DNA of 64,000 bases from Actinomycetes bacterium (GTDB lineage Bacteria; Planctomycetota; Phycisphaerae; JAACET01): positions 1-64,000 of the forward strand of contig JAUXAG010000007.1 in NCBI GenBank assembly GCA_030614915.1, written 5' to 3'. The notes beneath the pieces are model-generated. The model made no database searches. It was not told the DNA's origin and worked only from the letters and a program-made list of their open reading frames with translations. Shown here piece by piece: positions 1-8,839 of this stretch. Position 1 is the first letter of the stretch; each line of letters starts with the position of its first letter. The position numbers were made by a program, and so were the translations under genes.

Positions 1-316
1 GCTCGACGCACCCAGGGGGTCTACCTGGCAAAAATGGGCCTGACCTGCCTGTGGTATCATGTCTGCCGGGATGTTCCCATTCGTCTGGTCATCGTTCGAG
101 ACCCAAGGGGCAAAGAGAAGGACGATTTTTTCTTTTGCACCGATGCTGCCGGAAGTGATGCCCTGGTATAGCCAAAAGCGTCATCCTTCTTTCGTTGATA
201 TGTTGTCCGCCTTGCGTAAGGTTCTTTGGCACGATCGAATTTCGAGCAACTCGAGGTTTTCCGCCAGAGTTATAGAATTATTTGAAAGGGTTTCCCATGC
301 CCTTTTCGCCGCATAG
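1..316 (+). pseudogene. Broken DDE transposase, 3' end only
   Basis: The window opens inside a transposase reading frame. Frame 1 (1-171) encodes a segment with GVYLAKMGLTCLW, RLVIVRDPRGKEKDDFFF and CTDAA, typical of the C-terminal half of an insertion-sequence DDE transposase, and stops at 169-171. The expected tail (SFVDMLSALRKVLWHDRISS..., ending HALFAA) continues in another frame up to the stop at 314-316. A frameshift near 165-195 therefore separates the two parts, so the copy visible here is inactive. The upstream part lies outside the window. The IS family was not pinned down. Confidence 0.6.
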
Positions 317-527
317 AAAATGGCTAAACCGCACAGATAGTGTACATGCTGATATTGGCCTTGGTGTTTTCTGTGCTGCAGACGTGTTTTCAGGCAGCCC
401 TGCACTACTATGCCCGCCAGAGCGTAGCCCCGCCGGGATGGGATGCCGGCGTGCTGGCTGGCGCCGTGGGCACGGGGCCTTCGAGGGGGTAGTTTGAAAA
501 ACCCTTGGGACTCAAGGCAAGGGGGGA
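317..527. other. Gap with a short membrane-like ORF remnant (340-493)
   Basis: Between the transposase remnant and the phosphatase gene there is one GTG-initiated frame on the + strand at 340-493, about 50 codons, starting with a hydrophobic stretch (MLILALVFSVLQ). No Shine-Dalgarno sequence precedes it and I do not recognise it. It may be a leftover of a gene disrupted by the transposon. Nothing else is visible here. Confidence 0.25.
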
Positions 528-1283
528 TCAGGCGAAATCGAGGACGACGACGGTGGCGTCATCGTCTGGGCCTTGCTCGGAGCTGAAAGAGTCGAGGTCG
601 GTGAAAATACTTTCAATGGTCTGCTCGGCAGTGCGGTGGGAGAGGCTGCGGAGGGCTTGTTCGAGACGCTGGACGGAATAAAGCTGGCCCTGAGAGTCGC
701 GGGTTTCCACAACGCCGTCGGTGTAAAGGACGAGGCGATCGCCGGGCTCGAACTGATGGCACTGCTCTGCGGCCTGGAACTGAGCGGCGCCGAGTAACAA
801 GGCGTCTGCAATCAAGGGAATAACCGTCTGGCCCCGGCAGCAGAGAGGAGGGGGGTGGCCGGCGTCGACATAGAAGAGGACGCGGGAGGGTATATCGAGT
901 ACGCCATAAAAGAGGCTGCAAAGTAGGATTTCTCCGGTGTTGTCGCCGAGCCCGACGAGCAACTCGTTAACCTCGGCGGTGATTTGTGCAGGGCGGAGTC
1001 TTTGGGGTCGATTGGCCCGGAGGTGCCCCAGCAGCAGGGCCATCACCAAGGCGCTGTGAATACCGTGGCCGATAGCGTCGCCGATGAGCAGACTAATCTG
1101 GTCGACACCCAAATGAGTAAAATCGTAAAAGTCACCACCGACGTGCTCGGCGGGGCGGTACTTGGCAGCGACGGTGGTACCGACGCAGCGGGGACATTCG
1201 CGTGGGAGCAGGGCCTGCTGGACGGCGCGTGCCAGGGCTAAATCGGCAGTCCGGCGGCGTTCTTGCGCGTCGATGTCGGGCAT
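528..1283 (-). CDS. SpoIIE/RsbU-type PP2C serine phosphatase
   Basis: The 251-residue protein is a stand-alone SpoIIE-type PP2C phosphatase of the kind that dephosphorylates anti-sigma-factor antagonists (STAS proteins) in partner-switching systems. The family core is visible: LARAVQQALLP near residue 15, GGDFYDF near 50, IGDAIGHGIHSALVMA near 67-82 with the metal-binding Asp and Gly, YVDAGHPPPL near 138, LVLYTDGVVE near 185 and GPDDDATVVVLDF at the C-terminus. There is no sensor or receiver domain, so the input must come from elsewhere. The start has AGGTGA upstream. It lies 31 bp after the ZIP transporter gene and is probably co-transcribed. A STAS protein is encoded at 19.2 kb; pairing the two is inference. 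Confidence 0.88.
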   Translation of the reverse strand: MPDIDAQERRRTADLALARAVQQALLPRECPRCVGTTVAAKYRPAEHVGGDFYDFTHLGVDQISLLIGDAIGHGIHSALVMALLLGHLRANRPQRLRPAQITAEVNELLVGLGDNTGEILLCSLFYGVLDIPSRVLFYVDAGHPPPLCCRGQTVIPLIADALLLGAAQFQAAEQCHQFEPGDRLVLYTDGVVETRDSQGQLYSVQRLEQALRSLSHRTAEQTIESIFTDLDSFSSEQGPDDDATVVVLDFA

Positions 1284-1314
1284 CTACTTTCACCTCAAGG
1301 CAGCAATATCCGAG

Positions 1315-2073
1315 TCAACCTAAAAGATGATCGAGGGTCATCATAATGACAAAACCAGCCATCAGGGCTCCGCTGGCCAGGCGTCCAACACCACGGCGAT
1401 GGGTTTCCCTGATAATTTCATCGACGACGACAAAAATCATAGCTCCGCCGGCAAAGGCCAAACCGAAGGGGAGTATAGTCTGGAAGATGGTGGCCAGGCT
1501 CACGGCGAGGAGGGCGCCCAGCGGCTCGACCAGGCCGGAGAGGGTGGCAATAAGCAGGGCCTGGCCGCGAGAGTATCCGACCAAGATCAGGGGGACAGCC
1601 ACGGCCAATCCTTCGGGGATGTTCTGCAGGCCAATGCCGATGGTCAAGGCGGTGCCGCGTCCGAGATCTCCGCTGGCAAAACCCAGGCCGACGGCGAGAC
1701 CCTCGGGGAAATTGTGAATGGCTATAGCCAAGACGAAGAGCCAGGCCCGGCGAGCGGCGACCATGTCAACACAGTTTTCGTGCACAAGGTGCTGGTGGGG
1801 AACTAATCTATCAACCACGTGCAAGAAGAGGGCCCCGGCCAGGATGCCGATAACGACTACGAGCAATCCGCCGCCTGGGGTGGATTCGGGGTCCAGAGCT
1901 GGGATTATCAGGCAAAAAACGGCAGCGGCCAACATGACCCCGGCGGCAAAACCGAGCATTACGTCCAGGAGTCTTCCCGGACCGCGAGGCCAAAAGACGA
2001 CCGGCAAGGCTCCGACGCCAGTGGCCAAGCCAGCCAACAAACTGGCCAACAAACCGATGAGAATGATGCTCAT
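1315..2073 (-). CDS. ZIP-family divalent metal transporter (GufA/ZupT type)
   Basis: The 252-residue protein has about eight hydrophobic segments and the two ZIP signature helices: HNFPEGLAVGLGF (about residues 120-132) and the following helix with NIPEGLAVAVPL (about 151-162). The His/Asn/Glu positions in these helices form the transmembrane metal path in ZIP proteins, which take up Zn, Fe or Mn. A His-containing loop (PHQHLVHENC) precedes TM4, as in many ZIPs. It lies between a predicted Cu/Zn efflux permease upstream and the SpoIIE phosphatase downstream, so metal import and export genes are neighbours. No Shine-Dalgarno is evident; an A-rich repeat sits directly upstream of the start. Confidence 0.9.
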   Translation of the reverse strand: MSIILIGLLASLLAGLATGVGALPVVFWPRGPGRLLDVMLGFAAGVMLAAAVFCLIIPALDPESTPGGGLLVVVIGILAGALFLHVVDRLVPHQHLVHENCVDMVAARRAWLFVLAIAIHNFPEGLAVGLGFASGDLGRGTALTIGIGLQNIPEGLAVAVPLILVGYSRGQALLIATLSGLVEPLGALLAVSLATIFQTILPFGLAFAGGAMIFVVVDEIIRETHRRGVGRLASGALMAGFVIMMTLDHLLG

Positions 2074-2078
2074 GATAA

Positions 2079-2136
2079 GAAAATCAAAAAGTAAAAATCA
2101 AAATGCAAAATTGCATATCAAAATTCAAAAAGAGTA
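2079..2136. repeat. AT-rich interspersed repeat copy 1 (AAATCAAAAAGTAAAAATC type)
   Basis: This A-rich block in GC-rich surroundings is built from the words AAATCAAAAAGTA, AAATCAAAATGCAAAA and ATATCAAAATTCAAAAAG. The same words recur at 11125-11175 and, inverted, at 11251-11289. It lies between the permease and ZIP genes on the minus strand and occupies the 5' leader of the ZIP gene. Confidence 0.6.
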
Positions 2137-2171
2137 AGAAGAACTCATTACATTTTCGATATTTGTATACT

Positions 2172-3314
2172 CTAATTTTGGTGACAAGAGGTAAGCTGTT
2201 TATTGCGTTTGTCGAGCCATTGGAGGCGCAAGGCATTCAGGACTATCAAGAGGAGCAGTATCGAGGATGCAATGCGGAGCAAACCGAAAGGAGAATGGAC
2301 GTGCCCCGCCATAGTGCTCTGGGCGATTTGCCGGAAATGGGCCAAGCCTTGGCTGGCGTAGATGAGGTTGTAGATCCAATCGAGGGCCAAGCCGCAAACC
2401 AAGGCGGAGATCATGATACTTACGGTCTGGATGATGGTCGCCCGCACGCCCAGGACCTTGAAGAGAATGGCGATGGCCCCGATGTTGGTAGCTGGACCGG
2501 CCATCAGAAAAACAAAGACGGCCCCGGGGCTGAGGCCCCTCATGGCCAGGACAACGGCTACGGGAACTGAGGCTGAGGAACAAATGTAGAGAGGAATGCC
2601 CAAGGCAATCATCAGCAACATACTCAGCAGGTTGGACTGAAAGTGCTGCTCGAAATAGCGATCGGGAATAAGCCAGGCGACGAGGCCCGCTGCGGCTACG
2701 CCGACGAAGAGCCAAAGACCGATCTCTTTGGGGATAGTGATAAGGCCGTAGCGCAGGGCTTCTATGATGTGGGTTTTCAGAGAGCTCTTTTGTGATTCAC
2801 CAGGCGGTTCATGGCAAGAGTCGGTGTCGCTGTCGCTGGGGGGCTCGTGCCCGGAACAGTGACAAGAATCAGGTTCTTGGGTGGTGGAGGCTTCGCTTTC
2901 GTGCGGGGCAAAATTGGCTACCAGGATTCCACCGAAGAGGCCTGAGAACAGGGCAGCAACGGCTCTAAAGATGGCAAAGACCGGTCCCAAGAAACTATAA
3001 GTAATGGCCAGCGAGTCGATGCCGGTCTGGGGGGTAGAGATCAGAAAGGCGGAGGTTGCCCCGCGGCTGGCGCCGTGGTCGCGGAGCCATACGCCGGTAG
3101 GTATAACCCCGCACGAACAAAGCGGCAGAGGAATGCCCAGCAGAGCAGCCTTGGTAATCGACCACCAGGAAGCTCCGCCCATATGGTTGGCCACGGTGGC
3201 CGCGGACATAAGACGGGAGAGGATGCCGGCGGCGGAAAAGCCGAAGAGCAGGAAAATGGCCATCTCGTTCCAGAGTTTAACTATAGCCAGGAAGATTTCT
3301 CTAAGGCTGTCCAC
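2172..3314 (-). CDS. SO_0444-type Cu/Zn efflux permease (UPF0718/DUF318)
   Basis: The 380-residue permease belongs to the two-repeat membrane family that includes SO_0444-like Cu/Zn efflux transporters. The first repeat carries IPLPLCSCGVIPTG (about residues 60-73) followed by GATSAFLISTPQTG, and the second carries LYICSSASVPVAVVLAMRG and FLMAGPATN. The loop between the halves (about 140-175) is rich in Cys and His (SCHCSGHE, DSCHE), a likely soft-metal binding hinge. The start is GTG with GGAG 8 bases upstream. It is the last gene before the repeat in the long Fe-S/oxygen-defence operon, 27 bp after rubredoxin, which suggests protection of Fe-S enzymes from Cu or Zn. The exact metal is not determinable from sequence. 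Confidence 0.85.
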   Translation of the reverse strand: MDSLREIFLAIVKLWNEMAIFLLFGFSAAGILSRLMSAATVANHMGGASWWSITKAALLGIPLPLCSCGVIPTGVWLRDHGASRGATSAFLISTPQTGIDSLAITYSFLGPVFAIFRAVAALFSGLFGGILVANFAPHESEASTTQEPDSCHCSGHEPPSDSDTDSCHEPPGESQKSSLKTHIIEALRYGLITIPKEIGLWLFVGVAAAGLVAWLIPDRYFEQHFQSNLLSMLLMIALGIPLYICSSASVPVAVVLAMRGLSPGAVFVFLMAGPATNIGAIAILFKVLGVRATIIQTVSIMISALVCGLALDWIYNLIYASQGLAHFRQIAQSTMAGHVHSPFGLLRIASSILLLLIVLNALRLQWLDKRNKQLTSCHQN

Positions 3315-3341
3315 CGGATGTCTCCGGGTGAGTATGGCAGT

Positions 3342-3503
3342 TTAGTCGATGGGCTCGAACTGGTCCTGACCGGCGCCGCACTCGGGGCAGACCCAGTCGT
3401 CGGGCAGGTCCTCAAAGGCGGTTCCGGGAGCGACGCCGTTCTCTTCGTCGCCGATGGCTGGATCGTAGACGTAGCCACAAATAGTGCACTTGTATCTGGA
3501 CAT
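3342..3503 (-). CDS. Rubredoxin
   Basis: The 53-residue frame encodes a complete rubredoxin, a small one-electron carrier with an Fe(Cys)4 centre. Both knuckles are present: [12 protein letters not shown] near the N-terminus and [15 protein letters not shown] near the C-terminus, giving the CxxCG and CPxCG pairs. The start is ATG preceded by AGGAG at good spacing. It lies 4 bp after cysE and close to the flavodiiron and rubrerythrin-like genes, for which it is the natural electron donor in O2 or peroxide reduction. Confidence 0.95.
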   Translation of the reverse strand: MSRYKCTICGYVYDPAIGDEENGVAPGTAFEDLPDDWVCPECGAGQDQFEPID

Positions 3504-3507
3504 GTGT

Positions 3508-4530
3508 TCAGCTCCTTTTTTTTCTTTTGGCTGGGCGGTGAGTTGTGCTGGGTGAGGTTTTGGAGCGAGCGGAGGCGGTCTTGCGGCTCTTGAAAGGGCG
3601 CAACATGGTTACAGAAACCGGGGCCATGACCGTAGTGCCGGGCTTGACGGATTTGACCAGCCAGACGTTGCCGCCGACTACAGCGTTCTTGCCAACGCGG
3701 GTTTGGCCTCCGAGGATGGTCGCGTCGGGATAGATAGTAACGTTATCCTCAATGGTCGGATGGCGCTGCTTTCCACTGGCCCGCACCCGATTGAGGGTCT
3801 CCTTGGGCAAAGATTGAGCGCCAAGGGTGACGCCCTGATAGATGCGTACATTATTGCCTATGCGGGTGGTTTCGCCGATGACCACTCCGGTGCCGTGATC
3901 GATGAAGAAGTTTTTGCCAATGGTGGCCCCGGGATGGATGTCGATGCCGGTGCGGCTGTGGGCCCGCTCAGACATGATCCGGGGAATCAGGGGAACCTGG
4001 GCCTTGTAAAGCTCGTGGGCCAGCCGATAGGTGGCGATGGCCTCGATGCACGGATAGCTCAGGACGATTTCGTCGAAACTCTTGGCCGCGGGGTCGCCGG
4101 CAAAGGCAGCAGCAACGTCGCCTTTGAGCTGGCGGCGAATCCGGGGGATGGCCCGGAGGACCTTGATGGTGGCCTGCTCGGCCCTAGCCAGGCAGAGGTC
4201 TGTGGGGCAATCGGCTTTGTCGCACTCGTAGCAGAAGCTCTTCTGGACCTGCTGGGCGAGGTGCTCGAAGACCTCGTCAAAAAGCGTGCCGACCACATGG
4301 TCGAGGCGACTGCGACGAAGGGGGTCGCGGCCCACGAAGCCGGGAAAGAGTATGTTGAAGAGCTTATCGAGGCACTCAAAGATGATGTCTTTGCTGGGCA
4401 GGTTTCGGCTGTCGATGTGGTCAATGCCGCGTTGGTCCACATAGGTGGCCAAGGTCCGGCGGACGATGCCGGCCAAGACTTTGCTTGTGGTTTTGTTCTG
4501 AGTTTTAGTTCGTCTTCGTGCTTTGGCCAT
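3508..4530 (-). CDS. cysE: Serine O-acetyltransferase
   Basis: This enzyme acetylates serine to O-acetylserine, the first step of cysteine synthesis. The 340-residue protein has the alpha-helical SAT N-terminal region followed by a left-handed beta-helix of hexapeptide repeats ([56 protein letters not shown]). The start chosen is MAKARRRTK at 4530, because longer frames upstream run antisense through the flavoprotein gene. An unusual Cys motif, [14 protein letters not shown], sits in the helical domain and could bind zinc or an Fe-S cluster. The C-terminus is a basic Ser/Thr/Lys tail. It is placed in the operon with iscS, feeding cysteine to the desulfurase. Confidence 0.9.
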   Translation of the reverse strand: MAKARRRTKTQNKTTSKVLAGIVRRTLATYVDQRGIDHIDSRNLPSKDIIFECLDKLFNILFPGFVGRDPLRRSRLDHVVGTLFDEVFEHLAQQVQKSFCYECDKADCPTDLCLARAEQATIKVLRAIPRIRRQLKGDVAAAFAGDPAAKSFDEIVLSYPCIEAIATYRLAHELYKAQVPLIPRIMSERAHSRTGIDIHPGATIGKNFFIDHGTGVVIGETTRIGNNVRIYQGVTLGAQSLPKETLNRVRASGKQRHPTIEDNVTIYPDATILGGQTRVGKNAVVGGNVWLVKSVKPGTTVMAPVSVTMLRPFKSRKTASARSKTSPSTTHRPAKRKKRS

Positions 4531-4577
4531 TGGTAACTCTCGCGTGGTCGTTAGTGAACGAGGCTTTGGCAAGGTGG

Positions 4578-5798
4578 CTATTTGCCGGCAAGCTGGCGGG
4601 CCTTGTCGGCGAGGTCGGCACCGGCCTGTCTGCATTGTTGTAGTGTACTCTGATCGGGGCGGTAGAGGCAACAGATAACCGGCTGGGGCAACTGGTATCC
4701 GATCTGGGTTAGTTCCTGGGCGACCCATTGGGCGCCGCCGCCGCTCCAGCCGTGGGAGCCGAAGGCCAGACCGATGCGCCCCTTTCCGCGGGGGTCGTTT
4801 TTTCCCGGGGAGACTGGTGCAAGGCTGCGGACGTAGCTCAAGAAGCCGGCTACGTCGGGCATGGGGCGGTTGTGCAGAGTGGGCGTGCCCACAGCCAGGG
4901 CAGCGGCTTCGAGGATTTCCGCCGCGGCCTCGGTCCTCCCGTCCCGGCGGAGGTGGACGAGTCGGGCAGTTGCCCCGGCCCCATTTACGCCGTCGATGAG
5001 AGCTCGGGCCATCAGCTCGGTACTGCCCCACATGGAATCATATACAACAACAACTTTGGGGTCGGATTTCAGCGAGGCCCACTTGCGATAGGCTTCGAGA
5101 ATAGCCGGAATGTGTTTTTGCCAGATGAGTCCGTGGGCAGGTGCGATGGTTGTAATCTCCAGAGCTGCCGCAGCCTCCAGGGCCTTGAGGACCATGGCTC
5201 CGAGAGGCATGATGATATTGGCGTAGTAACGGCGAGCCTCGTCCATAACCAGGCCCAGGGGCAGCTGGTGGTCAAAGCGTTCGGTGCCGGCTGTGTGCTG
5301 GCCGAAGGCGTCCATACTGAAGAGGATTTTCTCGTCGGGCAGATAGCTCATCATAGAGTCTGGCCAATGCACCATGGGCGTCGCTAAGAACTGCAAGGTG
5401 TGCTTGCCCAGGCAGAGCGTATCAGCGGTCTTGACCGTCTGGTATGGCCAATCTTCGCGGTAGTAATCATCGAAAGCCGAGCGGCACTTTTCGGTGCAGA
5501 TGAGTTTGGCCCGAGGGGCAGCCTGCATTACGGCGGACAAGCCGCTGGAATGGTCGGGCTCGGCATGGTTGGCTACGACATAATCGATTCTGGAGGGGTC
5601 AATCAAGCTGGCGATATTCTGCAAAAGCTCATCGACGAAGGTGCACTTGACTGCATCGATCAGGGCGATTTTTTCATCCAGAACGAGGTAGGAGTTGTAG
5701 GAAACACCACGGCGGGCTTCGAAGCCGTGGAAATCGTGCATCGACCAATCAAGAACACCAACCGAGTGGATGCCGGGGGATAATTCGCAAGTTGCCAA
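4578..5798 (-). CDS. Flavodiiron protein (A-type flavoprotein, O2/NO reductase)
   Basis: The 406-residue protein has an N-terminal metallo-beta-lactamase-like diiron domain and a C-terminal flavodoxin domain. The diiron ligands are visible in NHAEPDHSSG (about residues 76-85, the HxExDH motif), MVHWPDSM (about 142) and PAHGLIW (about 220). The flavodoxin part starts near VVVVYDSMWGSTELMA (about 250), a phosphate-binding loop for FMN. These enzymes reduce O2 to water or NO to N2O using rubredoxin electrons. The start is TTG with AAGGAGG about 7 bases upstream. Rubredoxin is encoded two genes downstream and the rubrerythrin-like protein two genes upstream. Confidence 0.95.
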   Translation of the reverse strand: MATCELSPGIHSVGVLDWSMHDFHGFEARRGVSYNSYLVLDEKIALIDAVKCTFVDELLQNIASLIDPSRIDYVVANHAEPDHSSGLSAVMQAAPRAKLICTEKCRSAFDDYYREDWPYQTVKTADTLCLGKHTLQFLATPMVHWPDSMMSYLPDEKILFSMDAFGQHTAGTERFDHQLPLGLVMDEARRYYANIIMPLGAMVLKALEAAAALEITTIAPAHGLIWQKHIPAILEAYRKWASLKSDPKVVVVYDSMWGSTELMARALIDGVNGAGATARLVHLRRDGRTEAAAEILEAAALAVGTPTLHNRPMPDVAGFLSYVRSLAPVSPGKNDPRGKGRIGLAFGSHGWSGGGAQWVAQELTQIGYQLPQPVICCLYRPDQSTLQQCRQAGADLADKARQLAGK

Positions 5799-5837
5799 TG
5801 TCCGCCTCCTTAGAATTCGGCGAGATACTTATGGAAG

Positions 5838-7100
5838 TTATTTGATGCCCTTGAGTATGCGGAGAAACTTATCCGGGGGCTTATATCCGACTTCAACGGT
5901 TTGGTTTCCCTGGGTATCGATGAAGATGAAGGCCGGGATACCCACGATTTTGTATTTTTCGGCAGCGGCCAGGCCTTGGGGGGTATTGCGGGTTACATCC
6001 ACTTTGATGGTCACAAACCTGCCCAGGGCCTCGATAACCCGCTGGTCGCGGAGAGTGGTTCGCTCCATTTGGACGCAGTACCCGCACCAATCGGCGCGGA
6101 AATCAATGAATGCCGGCTTGTGTCTTTTTCGAGCCAGGGCCAAACCTTCGGGCTCGGAATGTATCCACTCGATTGTGGCCGCTGGTACTTCTTGGCCTTG
6201 GGTTGGTTCATGCTCGCCCATCGCAGAAGCGGGGATGGGGGAGAGGCATTGGATTCCGCGAACGGCAAACCACATACCCACGAGCAGAAGGAGTACGCCG
6301 AGAATAGTTTTGACGGTGATCATCCATTTACCGCTGCTGATGATCCAGCCAGTCATGCCGAGGACGATCAACAACAGACCCATTCCCCAGCCGAAGACAA
6401 AGAGGGCCCACCATCCAAGCCAAATGCCGACGGTGGAGACCCATATCAGCAGGGCGCCGATGACCGGGGCAATGCAGGGGGAGGCGACCACACCGGAGAA
6501 AAGCCCCAGGACAAATACAGTGAGCAAAGATTTCTTGCTCTTCTGGCGTTGGGCTGTGGCGTCAACTTTGCTGCGTCCCCAGCCGGGTAGCGGCAAAGGA
6601 AAGACTCCGACCATTGACAAGCCCAAGACGAGAAAAAGGACGCCGATAATTATCTGGACCGGGCAGGATTGGAGAAATACGCGGACGACGACGCCGAAAG
6701 TGGCAGCCAAGAGGCCCAATAGTGCATAGGTAATACTCAGGCCGAGCACATAGACAAGGCTGCTGGCTAGGCCCGCGGCGGCACTGCGGGCGGCAGATCG
6801 GCCGGGAATAGCCTGCTTGGAGCCGGAGATAATCGATACGGTGATGGGGACCATGGGCAGCACGCAAGGGGTGAGACTAACACCGACGCCCAGGGCGAAA
6901 ATAGCGGCGAAGAATAGAATACGATTGCTGTCAAACTGTTCCTGAAGGCCTTCGGGGCTGGTGAGCTTTTGATACCAGCTTAGAGATTCTTCGTCCTGCT
7001 GTGAGTCCTGGGCCAGGACAGGTGCAGACAAGAGCACCAGCAGGCCGAGGATAAGAAGTACTCCGCCGAAAATACGATAGATATTTTTTGGCGAGTTCAT
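5838..7100 (-). CDS. dsbD: DsbD/ScsB-like thiol-disulfide transporter with C-terminal thioredoxin domain
   Basis: The protein begins with a signal-like helix (GGVLLILGLLVLLSAPVLAQ) and a short linker instead of the usual DsbD alpha domain. About eight membrane segments follow, with the two conserved cysteines in VSLTPCVLPMVP and VVASPCIAPVIG. It ends in a periplasmic thioredoxin domain with DWCGYC, the redox CxxC. It moves reducing equivalents across the membrane. The start chosen is MNSPKN at 7100, with GGGGGAA upstream; an earlier ATG at 7133 gives an implausible N-terminus. It lies between the rubrerythrin-like and flavodiiron genes. It is a shortened, CcdA-plus-thioredoxin form of the family. 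Confidence 0.88.
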   Translation of the reverse strand: MNSPKNIYRIFGGVLLILGLLVLLSAPVLAQDSQQDEESLSWYQKLTSPEGLQEQFDSNRILFFAAIFALGVGVSLTPCVLPMVPITVSIISGSKQAIPGRSAARSAAAGLASSLVYVLGLSITYALLGLLAATFGVVVRVFLQSCPVQIIIGVLFLVLGLSMVGVFPLPLPGWGRSKVDATAQRQKSKKSLLTVFVLGLFSGVVASPCIAPVIGALLIWVSTVGIWLGWWALFVFGWGMGLLLIVLGMTGWIISSGKWMITVKTILGVLLLLVGMWFAVRGIQCLSPIPASAMGEHEPTQGQEVPAATIEWIHSEPEGLALARKRHKPAFIDFRADWCGYCVQMERTTLRDQRVIEALGRFVTIKVDVTRNTPQGLAAAEKYKIVGIPAFIFIDTQGNQTVEVGYKPPDKFLRILKGIK

Positions 7101-7136
7101 TGGCGTTCCCCCAAAAGGAGGTTTTAGGATCAACAG

Positions 7137-7625
7137 TTAGATATTTGACAAGGTCCGCTGGATAAGTGCAATATGCCCCTGCTCCTGTTTGACCAGGCCC
7201 AAGACGTCGGCTTTGCCGAGGCGTTCGGGGACCATGTCGGCGACGCCAAGGAAGTAGATGACGGTGTCTTTCTCGAACTGCAGGGCCAATTCGAGGATTT
7301 GGCGGGCATCGGCGTTGTCTTTGAGCAGGCTAGTCGGATCGGCGTTGGTTTTGAAGACATGGCTGTCGGCGGCAGCCTTTAGGTAAGCGCCGGCTTCGCC
7401 GTCGGGGTCCCAGGTGATTTCCTCCCGGGCCTGTTCGCTGAGCTTGGCATGGAGGGCCTGGAAGGTCTTGAGATGCTCGGCTTCCATGTCAGCCAAGTCC
7501 TGAAGGACTTGCTTGGTAACCGATTCTTTAACTCTCTGGGCCGAATCACTGTAGAACTTCTGCCCGTTGCGCTCGATCTGTTCGGCGATGTTGTAGAGTT
7601 CGTCGGCATTGAAGGTGATAGCCAT
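7137..7625 (-). CDS. Rubrerythrin-like ferritin-fold protein
   Basis: The 162-residue four-helix protein belongs to the rubrerythrin/erythrin family. ExxH-type iron ligands are visible: EQIERNGQKFY in helix 1, DMEAEHLKTF in helix 2, LALQFEKDTVIYF in helix 3 and LVKQEQGHIALI in helix 4. It lacks the C-terminal rubredoxin domain of classical rubrerythrin; a separate rubredoxin is encoded in the same operon. The likely role is peroxide reduction or iron handling in an anaerobe. The start is MAITFNADEL at 7625, preceded by GGAGAA; the longer frame would begin inside iscS. Confidence 0.88.
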   Translation of the reverse strand: MAITFNADELYNIAEQIERNGQKFYSDSAQRVKESVTKQVLQDLADMEAEHLKTFQALHAKLSEQAREEITWDPDGEAGAYLKAAADSHVFKTNADPTSLLKDNADARQILELALQFEKDTVIYFLGVADMVPERLGKADVLGLVKQEQGHIALIQRTLSNI

Positions 7626-7651
7626 GAGCGTTTCTCCAATTGTGTAGGGGA

Positions 7652-8839
7652 TCAAGGTTTTTTCTCAGACACTTTTTCGGCCTTGTTGCGGCCGAAGGGG
7701 GAAATATCGCGTAATCTCTGGATGATGCCGGGCATGTGCTCGATGACGTACTCGATATCATCGTCAGTATTATAGCGGCTAAGGCTAAAGCGAATCGAGC
7801 CGTGGGCCATCGTAAAGGGCACGCCCATTGCCCTGAGGACGTGGGAAGGCTCGAGCGAGCCGCTGGTGCAGGCCGAGCCGCTCGAAGCGCAGATGCCCAG
7901 GCGATCGAGCAAGAGCAGAATGGCTTCACCCTCGATGTATTCGAAACTTATACTGGAGGTATTGACCAGTCGTTGGGATTTGTGGCCATTGAGCGCCGAG
8001 CCGGGGCATTTGCTCAGCAGGGCATCTTCGAGCTTGTCGCGAAGCCGGCGGATTTGGGCACGCTCGGAGTCAAAGTTCTGGTGAGCCAATTCGCAGGCCT
8101 TTCCGAAACCGATAATATAAGGGACGTTTTCGGTACCTGCCCGGCGACCGCGTTCCTGGTGTCCGCCAATGAGCAGTGGTATGAATCGGGTGCCCCGCCG
8201 GATGTATAATACGCCTATGCCCTTGGGGGCGTGGAGCTTGTGGCCGGAGATACTGAGTAAATCGACCGGCACCTTGGACATATCGAGGGGCTCTTTGCCG
8301 GCAGCCTGCACAGCGTCGGTATGCAAGACGGCCCCGGCGGACTTCACCATTTGAGCGATTTTGTCCATGGGGAAGAGCACGCCGGTTTCATTGTTGGCCC
8401 ACATGATGCTTACCAGGGCGGTCTCGGGGGTCAGGGCGTCGTCAAGCTCGTCCAGATCGAGCAGGCCCTGGCGGTCCACGGAAAGTTCGGTTACACGATA
8501 GCCCTGCTCAGCCAAGTACTGGCAGAGCCCGCGCACGGCGGGGTGCTCAACACGGGTGGTGATGATGTGGCGCTTGAAAGGGTAGGATTCGAGGGCCCCG
8601 CGGATAGCGGCGGAGTCGCTTTCAGTTCCGCAACTGGTAAAGATAATCTCGCAAGGGTCGGCGTTAATGAGAGCGGCGACTTGCTCTCGGGCCCGTTCCA
8701 GACGAGCGGCGAGTTTACCGCCGAAGGTGTGAATGCTGGAAGGGTTTCCGTACTCCGGGCCGAAATACGGGCGCATGGCCTCGAAGACCTCCGGAGCAAC
8801 AGCGGTGGTGGCATTGTTGTCCAGATAGACGGTTCTCAT
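7652..8839 (-). CDS. iscS: Cysteine desulfurase (IscS/NifS)
   Basis: The 395-residue PLP enzyme takes sulfur from cysteine for Fe-S assembly. It begins MRTVYLDNNATT as NifS/IscS proteins do. HTDAVQAAGK is near residue 195, the PLP lysine is in SGHKLHAPKG (about 215-224), and the catalytic-cysteine loop is SSGSACTSGSLEPSHVL (about 345). Its ATG overlaps the nifU stop by 4 bp (ATGA), implying translational coupling. The order nifU-iscS-rubrerythrin is a common anaerobe arrangement. The C-terminus carries a short charged extension (NKAEKVSEKKP). Confidence 0.96.
   Translation of the reverse strand: MRTVYLDNNATTAVAPEVFEAMRPYFGPEYGNPSSIHTFGGKLAARLERAREQVAALINADPCEIIFTSCGTESDSAAIRGALESYPFKRHIITTRVEHPAVRGLCQYLAEQGYRVTELSVDRQGLLDLDELDDALTPETALVSIMWANNETGVLFPMDKIAQMVKSAGAVLHTDAVQAAGKEPLDMSKVPVDLLSISGHKLHAPKGIGVLYIRRGTRFIPLLIGGHQERGRRAGTENVPYIIGFGKACELAHQNFDSERAQIRRLRDKLEDALLSKCPGSALNGHKSQRLVNTSSISFEYIEGEAILLLLDRLGICASSGSACTSGSLEPSHVLRAMGVPFTMAHGSIRFSLSRYNTDDDIEYVIEHMPGIIQRLRDISPFGRNKAEKVSEKKP

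Noticed and set aside
3703-4536. 277-codon plus-strand ORF antisense to cysE
   Set aside because: It lies exactly opposite a clear serine acetyltransferase, has low-complexity Gly/Ala/Asp composition typical of a GC-rich antisense frame, and shows no ribosome site.
4531-5031. Possible 167-residue N-terminal extension of the serine acetyltransferase
   Set aside because: The extension reads antisense-like Arg/Pro-rich sequence through the flavodiiron gene; the family start fits MAKARRRTK at 4530.
5770-6729. 319-codon plus-strand ORF antisense to the DsbD-type gene
   Set aside because: Antisense shadow with Arg/Thr/Pro-rich sequence and no recognisable motif.
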